This document shows, in pieces, positions 8,541 through 16,687 of a DNA stretch of 64,000 nt. Every line of letters starts with the position of its first letter. The first letter of the stretch is position 1. The stretch comes from Streptomyces antarcticus (GTDB lineage: Bacteria; Actinomycetota; Actinomycetes; Streptomycetales; Streptomycetaceae): positions 124,001-188,000 of the forward strand of contig NZ_JAPNLM010000017.1 of the NCBI RefSeq assembly GCF_026627255.1, given 5' to 3'. The position numbers and the translations under genes were made by a program. Under the pieces are notes generated by a model, which did no database searches, was not told the DNA's origin, and saw only the letters and a list, made by a program, of their open reading frames with translations.

Positions 8541-9455
8541 ATGGTGACGGCCGGCATCGACCTGGCCGGATACTCCGGAACGACCGGGGTCTGCCGCGTC
8601 ACCTGGGCGGAGGAGCCGGTCATCGAGATCCTCGACGCCAGGAACGACGAAGACCTGCTGGCAGCCGTGCGGAGCGCCGACAAGACCGGCCTGGATTCGC
8701 CCATCGGCTGGCCGGTGGCCTTCACGGCCCTGCTCGCCGCCCACCAGGCCGGCACGAAGCTGCCCGAACGGTCCCGCTACGTGCCGCACTCCGACGGCCG
8801 CGACGGGCTGCACAGGTTCACCCATCGTCTGACCGACGACCTGGCGTGGAAGCGCACCGGAGCGGGGAAGCGGCGCCCGCTCTCGGTCGCCGCCGACAAG
8901 CTGGGCGTCGTCGCCATGCGCGCGGTGGATCTCCTGGAACGTCTGGCCGACGAGGGCCCCGCCCTTCCCCGGGACGGCTCCGGCTCGGTCGTAGAGGTCT
9001 ACCCGGCGTTCGCGCTGATCCAGTGGGGGCTTGCGAGCAGGGACAGCTACAAGGGCTCCAAACCGGCCGCACTCTCCGCGAGGGCCAAGATCCTCGCCGG
9101 CCTCGCAGACGGTTTGGGCCTCGAGATCGACGCGCGCGTGCGCGACCGGTGCGTGCGCAGCGACCACGACCTGGACGCCCTGATATCGGCGGTCGTCGCA
9201 CGGGCCGCCGCGTGCGGAATGACCCATCCGCCGGCCACTGATGAGGAGCACGCCATGGCCGCGGTCGAGGGCTGGACGCACCTCCCCCGGCGAGACCTTC
9301 CGCTCACCGCCGTGCGTACGGAGCAGCTTCCTGACCCTGAGCGGATCCCGGCCGGAGGAGGACCCGGTGCTCCGGAAGTTCCCGTTGACCTGACGGCCCG
9401 AAAGGGCGGAATATTATGGGGTAAACGGCAGATAAAGGCCACAGGCTTCTCGTGA
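8541..9455 (+). CDS. DUF429 family protein
   Basis: A 304-residue protein that begins MVTAGIDLAG, the RNase H-like opening strand of DUF429 proteins, with an acidic residue in GIDLAG and a further conserved DSPIGWPV (about 52-59) and RSDHDLDALISA near residue 215, which together look like a metal-binding site. DUF429 proteins are predicted nucleases of unknown role. The start is uncertain: ATG 8541, GTG 8544 or GTG 8496 are possible. The last 30 codons lie in sequence that is less GC-rich than the rest (GGAATATTATGGGGTAAAC), so the natural end might have been altered. Confidence 0.7.
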   Translation: MVTAGIDLAGYSGTTGVCRVTWAEEPVIEILDARNDEDLLAAVRSADKTGLDSPIGWPVAFTALLAAHQAGTKLPERSRYVPHSDGRDGLHRFTHRLTDDLAWKRTGAGKRRPLSVAADKLGVVAMRAVDLLERLADEGPALPRDGSGSVVEVYPAFALIQWGLASRDSYKGSKPAALSARAKILAGLADGLGLEIDARVRDRCVRSDHDLDALISAVVARAAACGMTHPPATDEEHAMAAVEGWTHLPRRDLPLTAVRTEQLPDPERIPAGGGPGAPEVPVDLTARKGGILWGKRQIKATGFS

Positions 9456-9781
9456 CCACCCACCCCAACATCGAGCACCACCCCGACCTCGCCGAGATGC
9501 GCACTCGGTTCGAGCGGGTGACCAGCACGCCCGCCGCCCAGGCGGTGGAGGCGCTGGCCCTGATCACCGGCCTGTACCTGGCGGCCTCCCCGTGGATCGC
9601 CGGGTTCAGCGGACTGACCCCGCTGGCCGTCAACAACCTGATCGCCGGCCTGGCCTTCTGTCTGTGCATGGGCGGCACGGGTTCCGCGTACGAGCGCACC
9701 CACGCGATGGCCTGGACGGCGGTCGTGCTCGGTGCCTGGACGATCGTCGCCCTGTGCCTCGGTCTCGCGATGGCGGGGTGA
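9452..9781 (+). CDS. SPW repeat membrane protein
   Basis: A 109-residue membrane protein with about three hydrophobic helices. It carries the SPW signature in LYLAASPWIAGFSG (about 46-59) and a C-terminal helix AWTAVVLGAWTIVALCLGLAMAG. SPW proteins are integral membrane proteins of unknown function in actinomycetes and other bacteria. The GTG start at 9452 overlaps the stop of the DUF429 frame. The AT-richer stretch just upstream may hold its own promoter; TTGACC (9385-9390) is present but its distance to TATTAT (21) is too long for a normal promoter. Confidence 0.75.
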   Translation: MTTHPNIEHHPDLAEMRTRFERVTSTPAAQAVEALALITGLYLAASPWIAGFSGLTPLAVNNLIAGLAFCLCMGGTGSAYERTHAMAWTAVVLGAWTIVALCLGLAMAG

Positions 9782-9844
9782 CGCGCGCCACCCGTGACGA
9801 TCGTCTCTCCCGCGGACGTCGCGAACGCTGGCACATTGGACGGC

Positions 9845-9997
9845 ATGAATGCGAACAGCGCTGCCCCTGCCGCCCGCGCCCGGGAACTCGTCGGCACCGG
9901 AGGACCCAAAGAGGACTCCGCCTGGCTGGAGCACGTGCTCGGCTGGACCCTCGTGGTGGTCGTCGCCATGTTCGTGACCCAGATCGGCTGGCTGTAG
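9845..9997 (+). CDS. Small single-pass membrane protein
   Basis: A 50-residue protein starting MNANSAAPAARARELVGTGG with one C-terminal transmembrane helix (LEHVLGWTLVVVVAMFVTQIGWL, about 30-50). It follows the SPW gene by 63 bases. The ATG at 9845 lies 5-6 bases after TTGGACGG, a modest ribosome site; a GTG at 9794 would add 17 residues. The function is unknown. The hydrophobic end and conserved-looking soluble part make it more than a chance frame. Confidence 0.6.
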   Translation: MNANSAAPAARARELVGTGGPKEDSAWLEHVLGWTLVVVVAMFVTQIGWL

Positions 9998-10332
9998 CCG
10001 CCCCGCCCCGCCCGGCCCTTCCGCCCCCGCTCCGGCCCCTTCGCCCCCTGACCGGCCCGGGCCCGTCCGCGCGTAGCCCGCGGAGCCCGAGCCCGAGCCG
10101 CGCCGCCGACCCGGCGTGCCGTTCCGTGTCGGCCTCCGGAACCCGCCGACCGCCGCGCCGCGCCTGAACTCCGTACCCCCGTGCCTTCGTAGCCGTGCTT
10201 CCCCGCGTGCGTGCCTCCGTGCCTCCCTACCTCGGTACCTCCCTATCTCGGTACCTCGGTACCTCCGCACCGCCCCAGCCGACCGCGACCGCGCGTCGGG
10301 CCCGTCGGCATGCCCGGGGCCGGGGCTCCCAT
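9998..10332. other. Spacer rich in simple GTACCTC-type repeats
   Basis: Between the small membrane protein and the GntR promoter. It begins with C-rich low-complexity DNA and contains, around 10192-10270, several copies of CTCGGTACCTC / CCTCCGTGCCTC. I see no gene or clear terminator hairpin. Confidence 0.5.
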
Positions 10333-10361
10333 TTGACGCCTGGAGATCAAGTCTGCACTAT
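10333..10361 (+). promoter_or_regulatory. Sigma-70-type promoter of the gntR-ABC operon
   Basis: TTGACG (10333-10338) and CACTAT (10356-10361) with an ideal 17-base spacer. The -10 box runs into the palindromic operator that starts at 10360. Confidence 0.75.
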
Positions 10362-10383
10362 TCCACTAACCAGTTAGTGGAAT
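10360..10383. promoter_or_regulatory. Perfect 11-2-11 palindrome, operator for the GntR repressor
   Basis: ATTCCACTAAC (10360-10370), CA, then GTTAGTGGAAT (10373-10383) form an exact inverted repeat. It covers the end of the -10 box and the expected transcription start, so a bound dimer would block the promoter. YtrA-type GntR regulators commonly repress their own ABC operon from such a site. Confidence 0.8.
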
Positions 10384-10395
10384 GAGGTGGAGGGC

Positions 10396-10818
10396 ATGGA
10401 GTTCCGCGTCGACCGGCGCAGCGGCGTCGCCACCTATCTACAGCTCGTCAACCAGGTCAAACAGGCGCTGCGACTCGGTGTCCTGGAACCCGGCGATCAG
10501 CTGCCCACGGCCCGGGAAGTCGTCGCGGCCACCGCGATCAACCCCAACACCGTGCTCAAGGCCTACCGGGAGCTGGAGCGCGAAGGCCTCGTCGAACCCC
10601 GTCCCGGGGCCGGCACCTTCGTACGCCGCTCCCTGTCCCGGCCCGAGGCCGCCGCCGACTCGCCCCTGGGCCTCGACCTCGCGGCCTGGGTGGCCCGGGC
10701 CCGCGCGGCGGGACTGGAGCGCGAGGACGTCAGCGCGCTCATCGCCGCCGTCGTGGACGCCGGCTTCACCGGACCCGGACCGCACCCGGGCCCCCCTGCG
10801 GAGAGGAAACCCACGTGA
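10396..10818 (+). CDS. GntR-family (YtrA subfamily) transcription regulator
   Basis: A 140-residue protein. The winged helix-turn-helix covers about residues 10-75 (TYLQLVNQVKQALRLGVL, PTAREVVAATAINPNTVLKAYREL, GLVEPRPGAGTFV). The short C-terminal part (about 65 residues, two helices) marks the YtrA subfamily, which usually controls adjoining ABC transporters in response to cell-wall-active compounds. ATG 10396 was chosen with GAGG 8 bases upstream; GTG 10387 is possible. Its stop overlaps the ABC ATPase start (GTGA). Confidence 0.88.
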   Translation: MEFRVDRRSGVATYLQLVNQVKQALRLGVLEPGDQLPTAREVVAATAINPNTVLKAYRELEREGLVEPRPGAGTFVRRSLSRPEAAADSPLGLDLAAWVARARAAGLEREDVSALIAAVVDAGFTGPGPHPGPPAERKPT

Positions 10819-11765
10819 AGGACCCGACCGTCGCCGCGGCACTCCAAGCGGCCCGCCTGGGAAGGGAGTTCCGGGGGCGCTGGGCGCTGCGCGGCTGCGA
10901 CGTCGACCTGCCCGCCGGCCGCGTCACCGCGCTCGTCGGCCCCAACGGCGCCGGCAAGAGCACCCTGCTCCAGCTCGCCGCCGGCCTGCTGCGCCCCACC
11001 ACCGGGCGGATACGCGTCCACGGCCACGCCCCCGGCACCCGCGAGGCCCGGGAAGCCACCGCCTTCCTCGCCCAGGAGAAGCCGCTGCACCTCCGGTTCA
11101 CGGTCGCCGACACCCTGCGCCTGGGCCGCAAACTGAACCGACGCTGGGACCAGGCCCTCGCCGAGAGCCTCGTCCGGGCCGGGAACATCCCGCTCACCGC
11201 GCGCGTCGGAAGCCTCTCGGGCGGGAACCGCACCCGCGTCGCCCTCGCCCTCGCCCTCGGGAAGCGCGCCGAACTTCTCCTGCTGGACGAGCCCCTGGCC
11301 GACCTCGACCCGGTCGCCCGCCACGAGATCACCGGCCTGCTCATGTACCAGGCCGCCGAACACGGCGTCGGCATCGTGATGTCCACCCACGTCCTGGCCG
11401 AGCTGGAGGACATCTGCGACCACGTCCTGCTCCTCAAGGACGGAGCCGTCCGCCTCTCCGGCGACACCGGGGAACTCCTCGACGCGCACACCCTCCTCAC
11501 CGGCCGCGCCGACCCGATCGAGACCGACGGCCTGCCCCACGCCTTCGACCGCTCGACCGTCGTCCACGCCACCACCACCGGACGCCAGGTCACCGCACTC
11601 GTCCGCACCCCGCCCGGCTCCGGCGCCGCGACCGGCTCCCCGGGAGGCGCCGCGACCGGCGCCCCCGCCGACCCGCGCTGGATCGGCGAAACCCCCTCCC
11701 TGGAAGCACTCCTCCTCGCCCACCTGCGCGCCCCGCGCCCCGACCGTACGGAGGCAGCCGCATGA
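10815..11765 (+). CDS. ABC transporter ATP-binding protein
   Basis: A 316-residue ATPase with Walker A LVGPNGAGKSTLL (about 37-49), a Q-loop near FLAQEK, signature SLSGGNRTRVALALAL (about 135-150), Walker B LLLLDEPLADLD and switch His in VMSTHVLAE. The signature reads LSGGN rather than LSGGQ. The C-terminal ~90 residues form an accessory domain with a Gly/Ala-rich linker. It is coupled to the regulator upstream and by ATGA to the permease downstream. Likely an exporter of the YtrB type; substrate unknown. Confidence 0.9.
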   Translation: MKDPTVAAALQAARLGREFRGRWALRGCDVDLPAGRVTALVGPNGAGKSTLLQLAAGLLRPTTGRIRVHGHAPGTREAREATAFLAQEKPLHLRFTVADTLRLGRKLNRRWDQALAESLVRAGNIPLTARVGSLSGGNRTRVALALALGKRAELLLLDEPLADLDPVARHEITGLLMYQAAEHGVGIVMSTHVLAELEDICDHVLLLKDGAVRLSGDTGELLDAHTLLTGRADPIETDGLPHAFDRSTVVHATTTGRQVTALVRTPPGSGAATGSPGGAATGAPADPRWIGETPSLEALLLAHLRAPRPDRTEAAA

Positions 11766-12778
11766 CCGGCGCCCTCTGGCTGGCCTGGCGCCAGCAGCGA
11801 CTCCAGATCGTCATCGGCGCGGTGCTGCTCCTTGCCGTCACCGCCTGGGTCGTGCACATGCGCTCCGAGATGATGACGCTGATCGACGCCTACGGCTTCG
11901 TCCCCTGCAAGGGCTGGAACGGCGACTGCGGCAACCTCGGCACCTACCTCATCCTCGACGGCAGCACCGGCTCCATCAGGGCCCTGGGCCTCCTCGGCTT
12001 CGCGCTCCCCGCCCTCATCGGCGTGTTCTGGGGCGCGCCCCTCCTCGGCCGCGAGATCGAGAGCGGGACCGCCAAGCTCGCCCTCACCCAGGGCATCGGC
12101 GCCCGCAGCTGGTTCGCCGCCCGCTTCGGCCTCGCCGCCCTGTGCACCGTGGCCGCGTCCACCGTCATCGCGGCCCTCGTCGCCTGGTGGTGGGCGCCCG
12201 TCTCCAACACCCTCTACGGCCTCTACTGGCACGACGTCGCCATCTACAACGCGACCGGCCCCGCCTCCGTGGCCTGCGCGCTGCTCGGCCTGACCACCGG
12301 CACCGCGGCGGGCCTGCTCGTACGGCGGGTCCTGCCCGCCATGGCGGTGACCGCCGTCGCGCTCGGCACCGTGTTCGTCTTCACCACGTACTTCCGGCGC
12401 GGCTGGGTCGCACCCGAGACCCGCGTCACCCCCGGCACGACCCCCAAGGAACTGATCGGCAGCGCCTGGTCCAAGGGGTACGGATACCTCACGCCCGACG
12501 GCCGCGAGCACTCCATCGCCGACTTCTGCCAAACCTCCGGCGCCCCGCTCAAGAAGTGCATGGCCGAACACGGCTTCGTCGCCCGCTACCACAAGGTCTA
12601 TCCCAGCAGCGACTTCTGGGTCTTCCAGTGGATCGAGACGGTTCTCTACCTCGGCGCGGTCGCCGCCCTGATCGCACTGATCCTGTTCGTCCTGCGCCGC
12701 CCCGCGGGGAACACCGCTGCGGCCCGCCCCACCGACAGCGGCACCACGGCCGCCACCGCCGCGACCGCCGGAGTCTGA
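11762..12778 (+). CDS. ABC transporter permease
   Basis: A 338-residue integral membrane protein with about six hydrophobic helices (first at about 14-33, VIGAVLLLAVTAWVV; further ones around 80-100, 130-155, 175-195, 203-220, and a last one near 295-320). It has two extracytoplasmic Cys-containing stretches (FVPCKGWNGDCGNLG and ADFCQTSGAPLKKCM) that could form disulfides. The ATG at 11762 overlaps the ATPase stop. This is the membrane partner of the preceding ATPase. Confidence 0.88.
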   Translation: MTGALWLAWRQQRLQIVIGAVLLLAVTAWVVHMRSEMMTLIDAYGFVPCKGWNGDCGNLGTYLILDGSTGSIRALGLLGFALPALIGVFWGAPLLGREIESGTAKLALTQGIGARSWFAARFGLAALCTVAASTVIAALVAWWWAPVSNTLYGLYWHDVAIYNATGPASVACALLGLTTGTAAGLLVRRVLPAMAVTAVALGTVFVFTTYFRRGWVAPETRVTPGTTPKELIGSAWSKGYGYLTPDGREHSIADFCQTSGAPLKKCMAEHGFVARYHKVYPSSDFWVFQWIETVLYLGAVAALIALILFVLRRPAGNTAAARPTDSGTTAATAATAGV

Positions 12779-12815
12779 CCGACCACCGCACACCACCCAC
12801 CCGGGGGAACCCCTC

Positions 12816-13592
12816 ATGGCAACGAAGAAGAACCTCCAGGCCGACCGCACCAGCGTCGCCCACAAGGTCCGCTACGCGCTGAGCAACCCGACCCGCATCG
12901 CCCCGTACGTGAAGCGCGCCGCCCGCGACACCTGGCTGCGCCACAAGCACCCCGACCACGTCGGCTACTACCGCGCGGTGATGGCCTCCGACACCGGACG
13001 CAACCCCGAGGCCGCCGTCGGCAGCCAGACCCACGACCGGTGGCTGGCGCTGGGCAAGATGCAGTTCGACTACCTGATGGAGCACGGCCTCACGCCCGGC
13101 CACCGCATGCTCGACATAGGCTGCGGCAACCTGCGGGCCGGCTGGCGCTTCATCGAACACCTGGACCCCGGCCACTACTACGGCATCGACATCTCGCCCG
13201 ACATCCTCATCGCGGCGAAGCAGACCCTCACCACGCGGGGCCTGCAGGACAAGCTGCCGCACCTGACCATCACCCAGGACCTCACCCTGGACTTCCTCCC
13301 CGACCACCACTTCGACGTGGTCCACGCGCACAGCGTCTTCTCCCACTCGCCGGTCGAGATCATCGACGAGTGCCTGGCGCACGTGGGGCGTGTCCTGGCT
13401 CCGGGAGGCTGGTTCGACTTCACCTTCGACCGCACCGAGGGCACCGAACACCAGGTACTGCGCGAGGACTTCTACTACCGCACCCGGACGCTGGTGGACC
13501 TCGCCGCCCGGCACGGACTGACCGCCCGCTTCATGGACGACTGGGAGCGGCTCGGGCACGGCCAGTCCAAGATCCGCGTCACCGCCCGCTGA
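12816..13592 (+). CDS. Class I SAM-dependent methyltransferase
   Basis: A 258-residue protein with motif I MLDIGCGNLRAGWRF (about 94-108), a following acidic end of strand 2 (YYGIDISPDIL) and FDVVHAHSVFSH plus VGRVLAPGGWFDFTFD, all typical of class I methyltransferases. The first 65 residues are helical and basic. It begins 38 bases after the ABC permease behind GGGGGAA, so it is probably the last gene of the gntR-ABC operon. The substrate is unknown. Confidence 0.85.
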   Translation: MATKKNLQADRTSVAHKVRYALSNPTRIAPYVKRAARDTWLRHKHPDHVGYYRAVMASDTGRNPEAAVGSQTHDRWLALGKMQFDYLMEHGLTPGHRMLDIGCGNLRAGWRFIEHLDPGHYYGIDISPDILIAAKQTLTTRGLQDKLPHLTITQDLTLDFLPDHHFDVVHAHSVFSHSPVEIIDECLAHVGRVLAPGGWFDFTFDRTEGTEHQVLREDFYYRTRTLVDLAARHGLTARFMDDWERLGHGQSKIRVTAR

Positions 13593-14024
13593 CGGAGCCG
13601 GGCAGCCGCCCTGCCGCTCCCCCCGGCGTCCCCCGCCAGTCGCGCGCCGCGACCGGGGCGATCACGGGTGCGCCTCCGCCCTCGGAAGGGGTGGGCGGGG
13701 CGGCCGTCAGGGGGCCGGCCCGCCAGTGCCGGTCCGGGACGCCCACCAGCCCGTACAGCCTCCGTACGGGCGACCGCGCGGGCAGCGGCACCGCTCCGGC
13801 CGCCGCGGCGAACACCGCGAGGCCGAGCCGCCACCCCAACAGCCGTACGAGCGCACTCGCGCCCACCGCCCCGGCGAACGGCGGCCCGTACACCCCCCAC
13901 CCCCGCGACCACCACGGCCACGGCCCGGGGCACCTTCAGGTCCGCGGCCGCCCGGCCGCCACCGCGAAGGTCGGGTCGCGCCGGTGCCGTACGCCCGCAG
14001 GGGCGCCGCCCGCACCGGGATCAC
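13579..14024 (-). pseudogene. Broken membrane-protein gene, frameshifted
   Basis: A GTG at 14024 overlaps the DUF6114 stop by 4 bases (GTGA), as expected for the next gene of that operon, and encodes MIPVRAAPLRAYGTGA. That frame then becomes Gly/Arg-rich nonsense, while the two other frames in turn give protein-like stretches: AAADLKVPRAVAVVVAGVGG, then VYGPPFAGAVGASALVRLLG and LGLAVFAAAAGAVPLPARS. Together they look like one hydrophobic protein split by at least two shifts, one near the C-run at 13893-13898. It may be decayed or an assembly error. Protein family not recognised; the 3' end is uncertain and overlaps the opposite methyltransferase gene by a few bases. Confidence 0.4.
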
Positions 14025-15067
14025 GAGGCCTCCAGCCGCAGCCCGTCGGTGACGATCACGTCGGAGGTGACCAGTGCCTGCTCGGCACTGACCCGGGTCA
14101 TGAAGACGAACGGGGGGATGACCGGGGGAGCGGGCAGCCCCTCGGGGCTGAAGGTGACGCACAGCAGGCCCTCGATGCAGCCGCTGAACCGGCTGAGGTA
14201 GAGGGTGACGTCGCCCCGCAGCTCCAGGGAGGCGGCCGAAAGCCCGTACTCCTCCCGCCCGTCCCGCGTGCGCAGCCGGTAGTCGCGCAGCGAGGCCGCA
14301 CGCATCCTCAGCACCAGCACCTTCAGCGGCCCGTCCGCCGTCGGCACCTGGGTGACGCCCGCCAGCGCGAAGCCCTCGGGGGCGAAGAGCGAGGCGGTGA
14401 CCGTCGGCGGGGTCCGCGCGGCCATCGGGGGCCCGGCGGCCGGCGCGGCCCTCGCCTGCGGGGTGCCCGCCACCAGGGCGGTGAGCAGCACCACCGGCAG
14501 CGCGGCGGCCAGCGTCCGCGGACCGCTGCCCTCCGGGCTCGGCACGTACGGCCTTGTGCCCGCACCCGCTTCCCCGCCCGCTTCCCCGCCCGCCTCTCCG
14601 GCGTCCTCCGGGCCGGGCAGCGGGGTCCAGCCGAAGGCCAGGGCGCTGCCCGCGATCCCGAGGAGCATCCCGACCAGGAAGCCGCCCAGGTTGGTCGCGA
14701 CGAACGACAGCACCGACAGCAGCAGGGCGTGCAGGGAGACGTAGACCCGGGCCTGCGGCAGGAACCACAGGAACAGCCCGGCCAGGACCAGCGCCACGCC
14801 GATCCCGATCGCCGCGATCCCGCCCGGGCCCAGACTGACCAGCACCGTCAGCGGGGAGAGCGGTACCAGCAGCAGCTCGATCCCGCCCAGCAGTACCAGC
14901 AGGCCGCCCCAGAACGGCCGGGTCCGGCGCCAGGCGCGCAGCCGTAGCCGCTGTTCCGGGAACGGCAGCCGCCGGGCCGGCCGCCCGCCGCGGGGGCCGC
15001 GCGCGGCGCGTACGCCGAGAAGCACCGCGCGTACGCCTTGAGGCACCGCGCGTACGCCTAGAAGCAC
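14021..15067 (-). CDS. DUF6114 domain membrane protein
   Basis: A 348-residue protein. After a basic start (MLLGVRAV PQGVRAV LLGVRAA, encoded by a 21-bp tandem repeat) it has four hydrophobic helices within about residues 45-150 (FWGGLLVLLGGIELLLV, AAIGIGVALVLAGLFLWFL, LHALLLSVLSFVATNLGGFL), a flexible Gly/Glu linker GEAGGEAGGEAGAG, another helix, then an extracytoplasmic-looking region of ~130 residues. DUF6114 proteins occur next to DUF6230 proteins in Streptomyces; roles are unknown. The GTG at 15067 overlaps the DUF6230 stop by 10 bases. Because of the repeat the true start could also be one repeat further in. Confidence 0.75.
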   Translation of the reverse strand: MLLGVRAVPQGVRAVLLGVRAARGPRGGRPARRLPFPEQRLRLRAWRRTRPFWGGLLVLLGGIELLLVPLSPLTVLVSLGPGGIAAIGIGVALVLAGLFLWFLPQARVYVSLHALLLSVLSFVATNLGGFLVGMLLGIAGSALAFGWTPLPGPEDAGEAGGEAGGEAGAGTRPYVPSPEGSGPRTLAAALPVVLLTALVAGTPQARAAPAAGPPMAARTPPTVTASLFAPEGFALAGVTQVPTADGPLKVLVLRMRAASLRDYRLRTRDGREEYGLSAASLELRGDVTLYLSRFSGCIEGLLCVTFSPEGLPAPPVIPPFVFMTRVSAEQALVTSDVIVTDGLRLEAS

Positions 15068-15068
15068 T
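15006..15068. repeat. Three tandem 21-bp repeats across a gene junction
   Basis: Units at 15006-15026, 15027-15047 and 15048-15068 all begin GCGCGTACGCC and end GCAC(C/T), differing at a few central bases. They encode a repeated LLGVRAV-type heptad at the N-terminus of the DUF6114 protein, and the last copy contains the DUF6230 stop. Confidence 0.9.
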
Positions 15069-15678
15069 GTTTGCCGTCCAGGCTGACGCCCAGCTTCATG
15101 CCCTTGAGCTTGAAGTTGCCGCCGGTCGCGGACCAGGCGTGCGACCTCACGCCCAGCACCTCTATGTTCCCGGCCTGGAGGCCGAACTTGCCCGGCTCGC
15201 CCCGGATCCCGTCGACCTGGTCAAGGGTCGAGGCGTCCCGGCCGATCTGGGCCGTGCCGAAGGTGGCGTCGCCGTCGAGGTCCTCGCCGTCGATCACCAG
15301 GTTGCTGGCCGTGACCTCCCCGGCAGGACCGCCGGCCGTCAGCTTGAAGACCACCGTCCCGAGCGGGGTGCCCACCCGGGCGGACTGGCAGATGTCGCTG
15401 AGCGTGGCCTCGCCGATGCCCAGCAGCGCGACCGGATGCCCCTTGCCGTCGACGGAACGGTCCGTGTGCACGTAAGAGGCGAGGCCCTTGCTGCTCAGTT
15501 TGGAGGAGGAGACCTGGAAACTGGTCCCCGATACGGCGAAGGAGGCGGCGAGCGCCCCTTGCGCCATGACCATCGCCAGCGCCCCGACCGCGACGACCGC
15601 GGGCATCGCGACGGCGGCCGTCTTCTTCCAGTTGACCCGGCCCTCGGAGGGCCGTTGCGTGCTCTTGCCGGTACCCAT
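15058..15678 (-). CDS. DUF6230 family exported/anchored protein
   Basis: A 206-residue protein with a signal-type N-terminus: MGTGKSTQRPSEGRVNWKKT, then a hydrophobic stretch (AVAMPAVVAVGALAMVMAQGAL) ending LAASFAVSG. The rest is beta-rich and ends GVSLDGKQCF. DUF6230 proteins were sometimes labelled cholesterol esterases, but no serine-hydrolase motif is seen here. The ATG at 15678 follows GGGAGGAA. It is the first gene of an operon with DUF6114 and the broken gene, and is divergent from the TetR regulator. Confidence 0.8.
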   Translation of the reverse strand: MGTGKSTQRPSEGRVNWKKTAAVAMPAVVAVGALAMVMAQGALAASFAVSGTSFQVSSSKLSSKGLASYVHTDRSVDGKGHPVALLGIGEATLSDICQSARVGTPLGTVVFKLTAGGPAGEVTASNLVIDGEDLDGDATFGTAQIGRDASTLDQVDGIRGEPGKFGLQAGNIEVLGVRSHAWSATGGNFKLKGMKLGVSLDGKQCF

Positions 15679-15772
15679 GATGTTCCTCCCGTACGTCGTC
15701 AGGTGCGCAGGGAAGTGCGGAGCGAGCTCGGCACACAGGTCTGCCATACTTCGGGCATCCTGTGGCGGTTCG

Positions 15773-15802
15773 AGGCTAGGGCTGAATTTGAATAATAGTC
15801 AA
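15773..15802 (-). promoter_or_regulatory. Sigma-70-type promoter for the DUF6230 operon
   Basis: On the minus strand TTGACT (15797-15802) and TAGCCT (15773-15778) are spaced by 18 bases, giving a leader of about 88 bases before ATG 15678. The promoter overlaps the proposed TTG start of the divergent tetR gene. Confidence 0.6.
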
Positions 15803-16540
15803 CAGCGCGGAACGACCGAACGTTCGCAGGTTCGCAGGGCCGAACTCATAGCAACCGGACGCAAGTTGTTCGCGGACACCTCGTACGACGCGCTCTCCAT
15901 GGACGACATCGCCAAGCACGCGGGAGTCGCCAAGGGGTTGATCTACTACTACTTCAAGAGCAAGCGCGGCTACTACCTCGCCATCGTCGAGGACTCGGTC
16001 GCCGAGCTCGTCGCCCGCGCCGGCGGCGAGACCGACCTCCCCAACGCGGAACGGGTCCGCCGGACCATCGACGGCTACCTGCACTACGCCGAGCACCACC
16101 ACGCCGCCTACCGCACGATCGTCACCGGCGGGGTCGGCTCCGACGCCGAGGTCCTCGCGATCCGCGACGCGGTCCGCGAGGAGCTGGTCGCGACCATCGC
16201 CGAGGGCGCTTACGGGCGCCGGACGCTCCCCCCGATCGCCCGGCTCGCCCTCGTGGGCTGGCTCTCGGGGGTCGAGGGGATCACCCTGGAATGGATCGGC
16301 GGCCTCGGCGGCCTCGCCGGCCCGGGTGCGTCGGGCGGCCCCGGAGCGTCGGGCCCCGACGCCGAGCCGGCGGCGCCGGACCAGCCGGGCCGCGCCGAAC
16401 TGGGCGCCCTCCTCGTCCGCCAGCTGCGCGCCACCCTCACGGTGATCGAGGAGTTCGTCCCGGAGTGCCCCGCTCCGCCCGTTCCCGACGACCCGGCCGC
16501 CCACCGAGTCGATCTTGCACCGGTGACGGGAAGCCCCTGA
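15788..16540 (+). CDS. TetR-family transcription regulator
   Basis: About 250 residues. The HTH lies at about 18-60: RRAELIATGRKLFADTSYDALS followed by MDDIAKHAGVAKGLIYYYF, a strong TetR signature (split here for length). The ligand domain follows; a Gly/Ala/Pro-rich insertion GLAGPGASGGPGASGPDAEP lies near residue 175-195. No ATG or GTG lies close upstream, so I propose TTG at 15788 (reading LNNSQQRGTTERSQ). Its position beside the DUF6230 operon suggests that it controls that operon and itself. Confidence 0.8.
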   Translation: MNNSQQRGTTERSQVRRAELIATGRKLFADTSYDALSMDDIAKHAGVAKGLIYYYFKSKRGYYLAIVEDSVAELVARAGGETDLPNAERVRRTIDGYLHYAEHHHAAYRTIVTGGVGSDAEVLAIRDAVREELVATIAEGAYGRRTLPPIARLALVGWLSGVEGITLEWIGGLGGLAGPGASGGPGASGPDAEPAAPDQPGRAELGALLVRQLRATLTVIEEFVPECPAPPVPDDPAAHRVDLAPVTGSP

Positions 16541-16687
16541 TCGGGCATACTCAACCCGCCGCAGCCTCTGAACAGCCCCTTCCGCGATCCGGGAGGGGCA
16601 GCATCGGCTGTAGAGAACCGAGACCCGGCGTCGCGTCACACACCTCACGCGTCGCCGCCGTGCCCGACGAGGGAGGAGAGCGCCGCC

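Noticed and set aside
9385..9417. TTGACC...TATTAT as SPW promoter
   Set aside because: The 21-base spacer is too long for a sigma-70 promoter.
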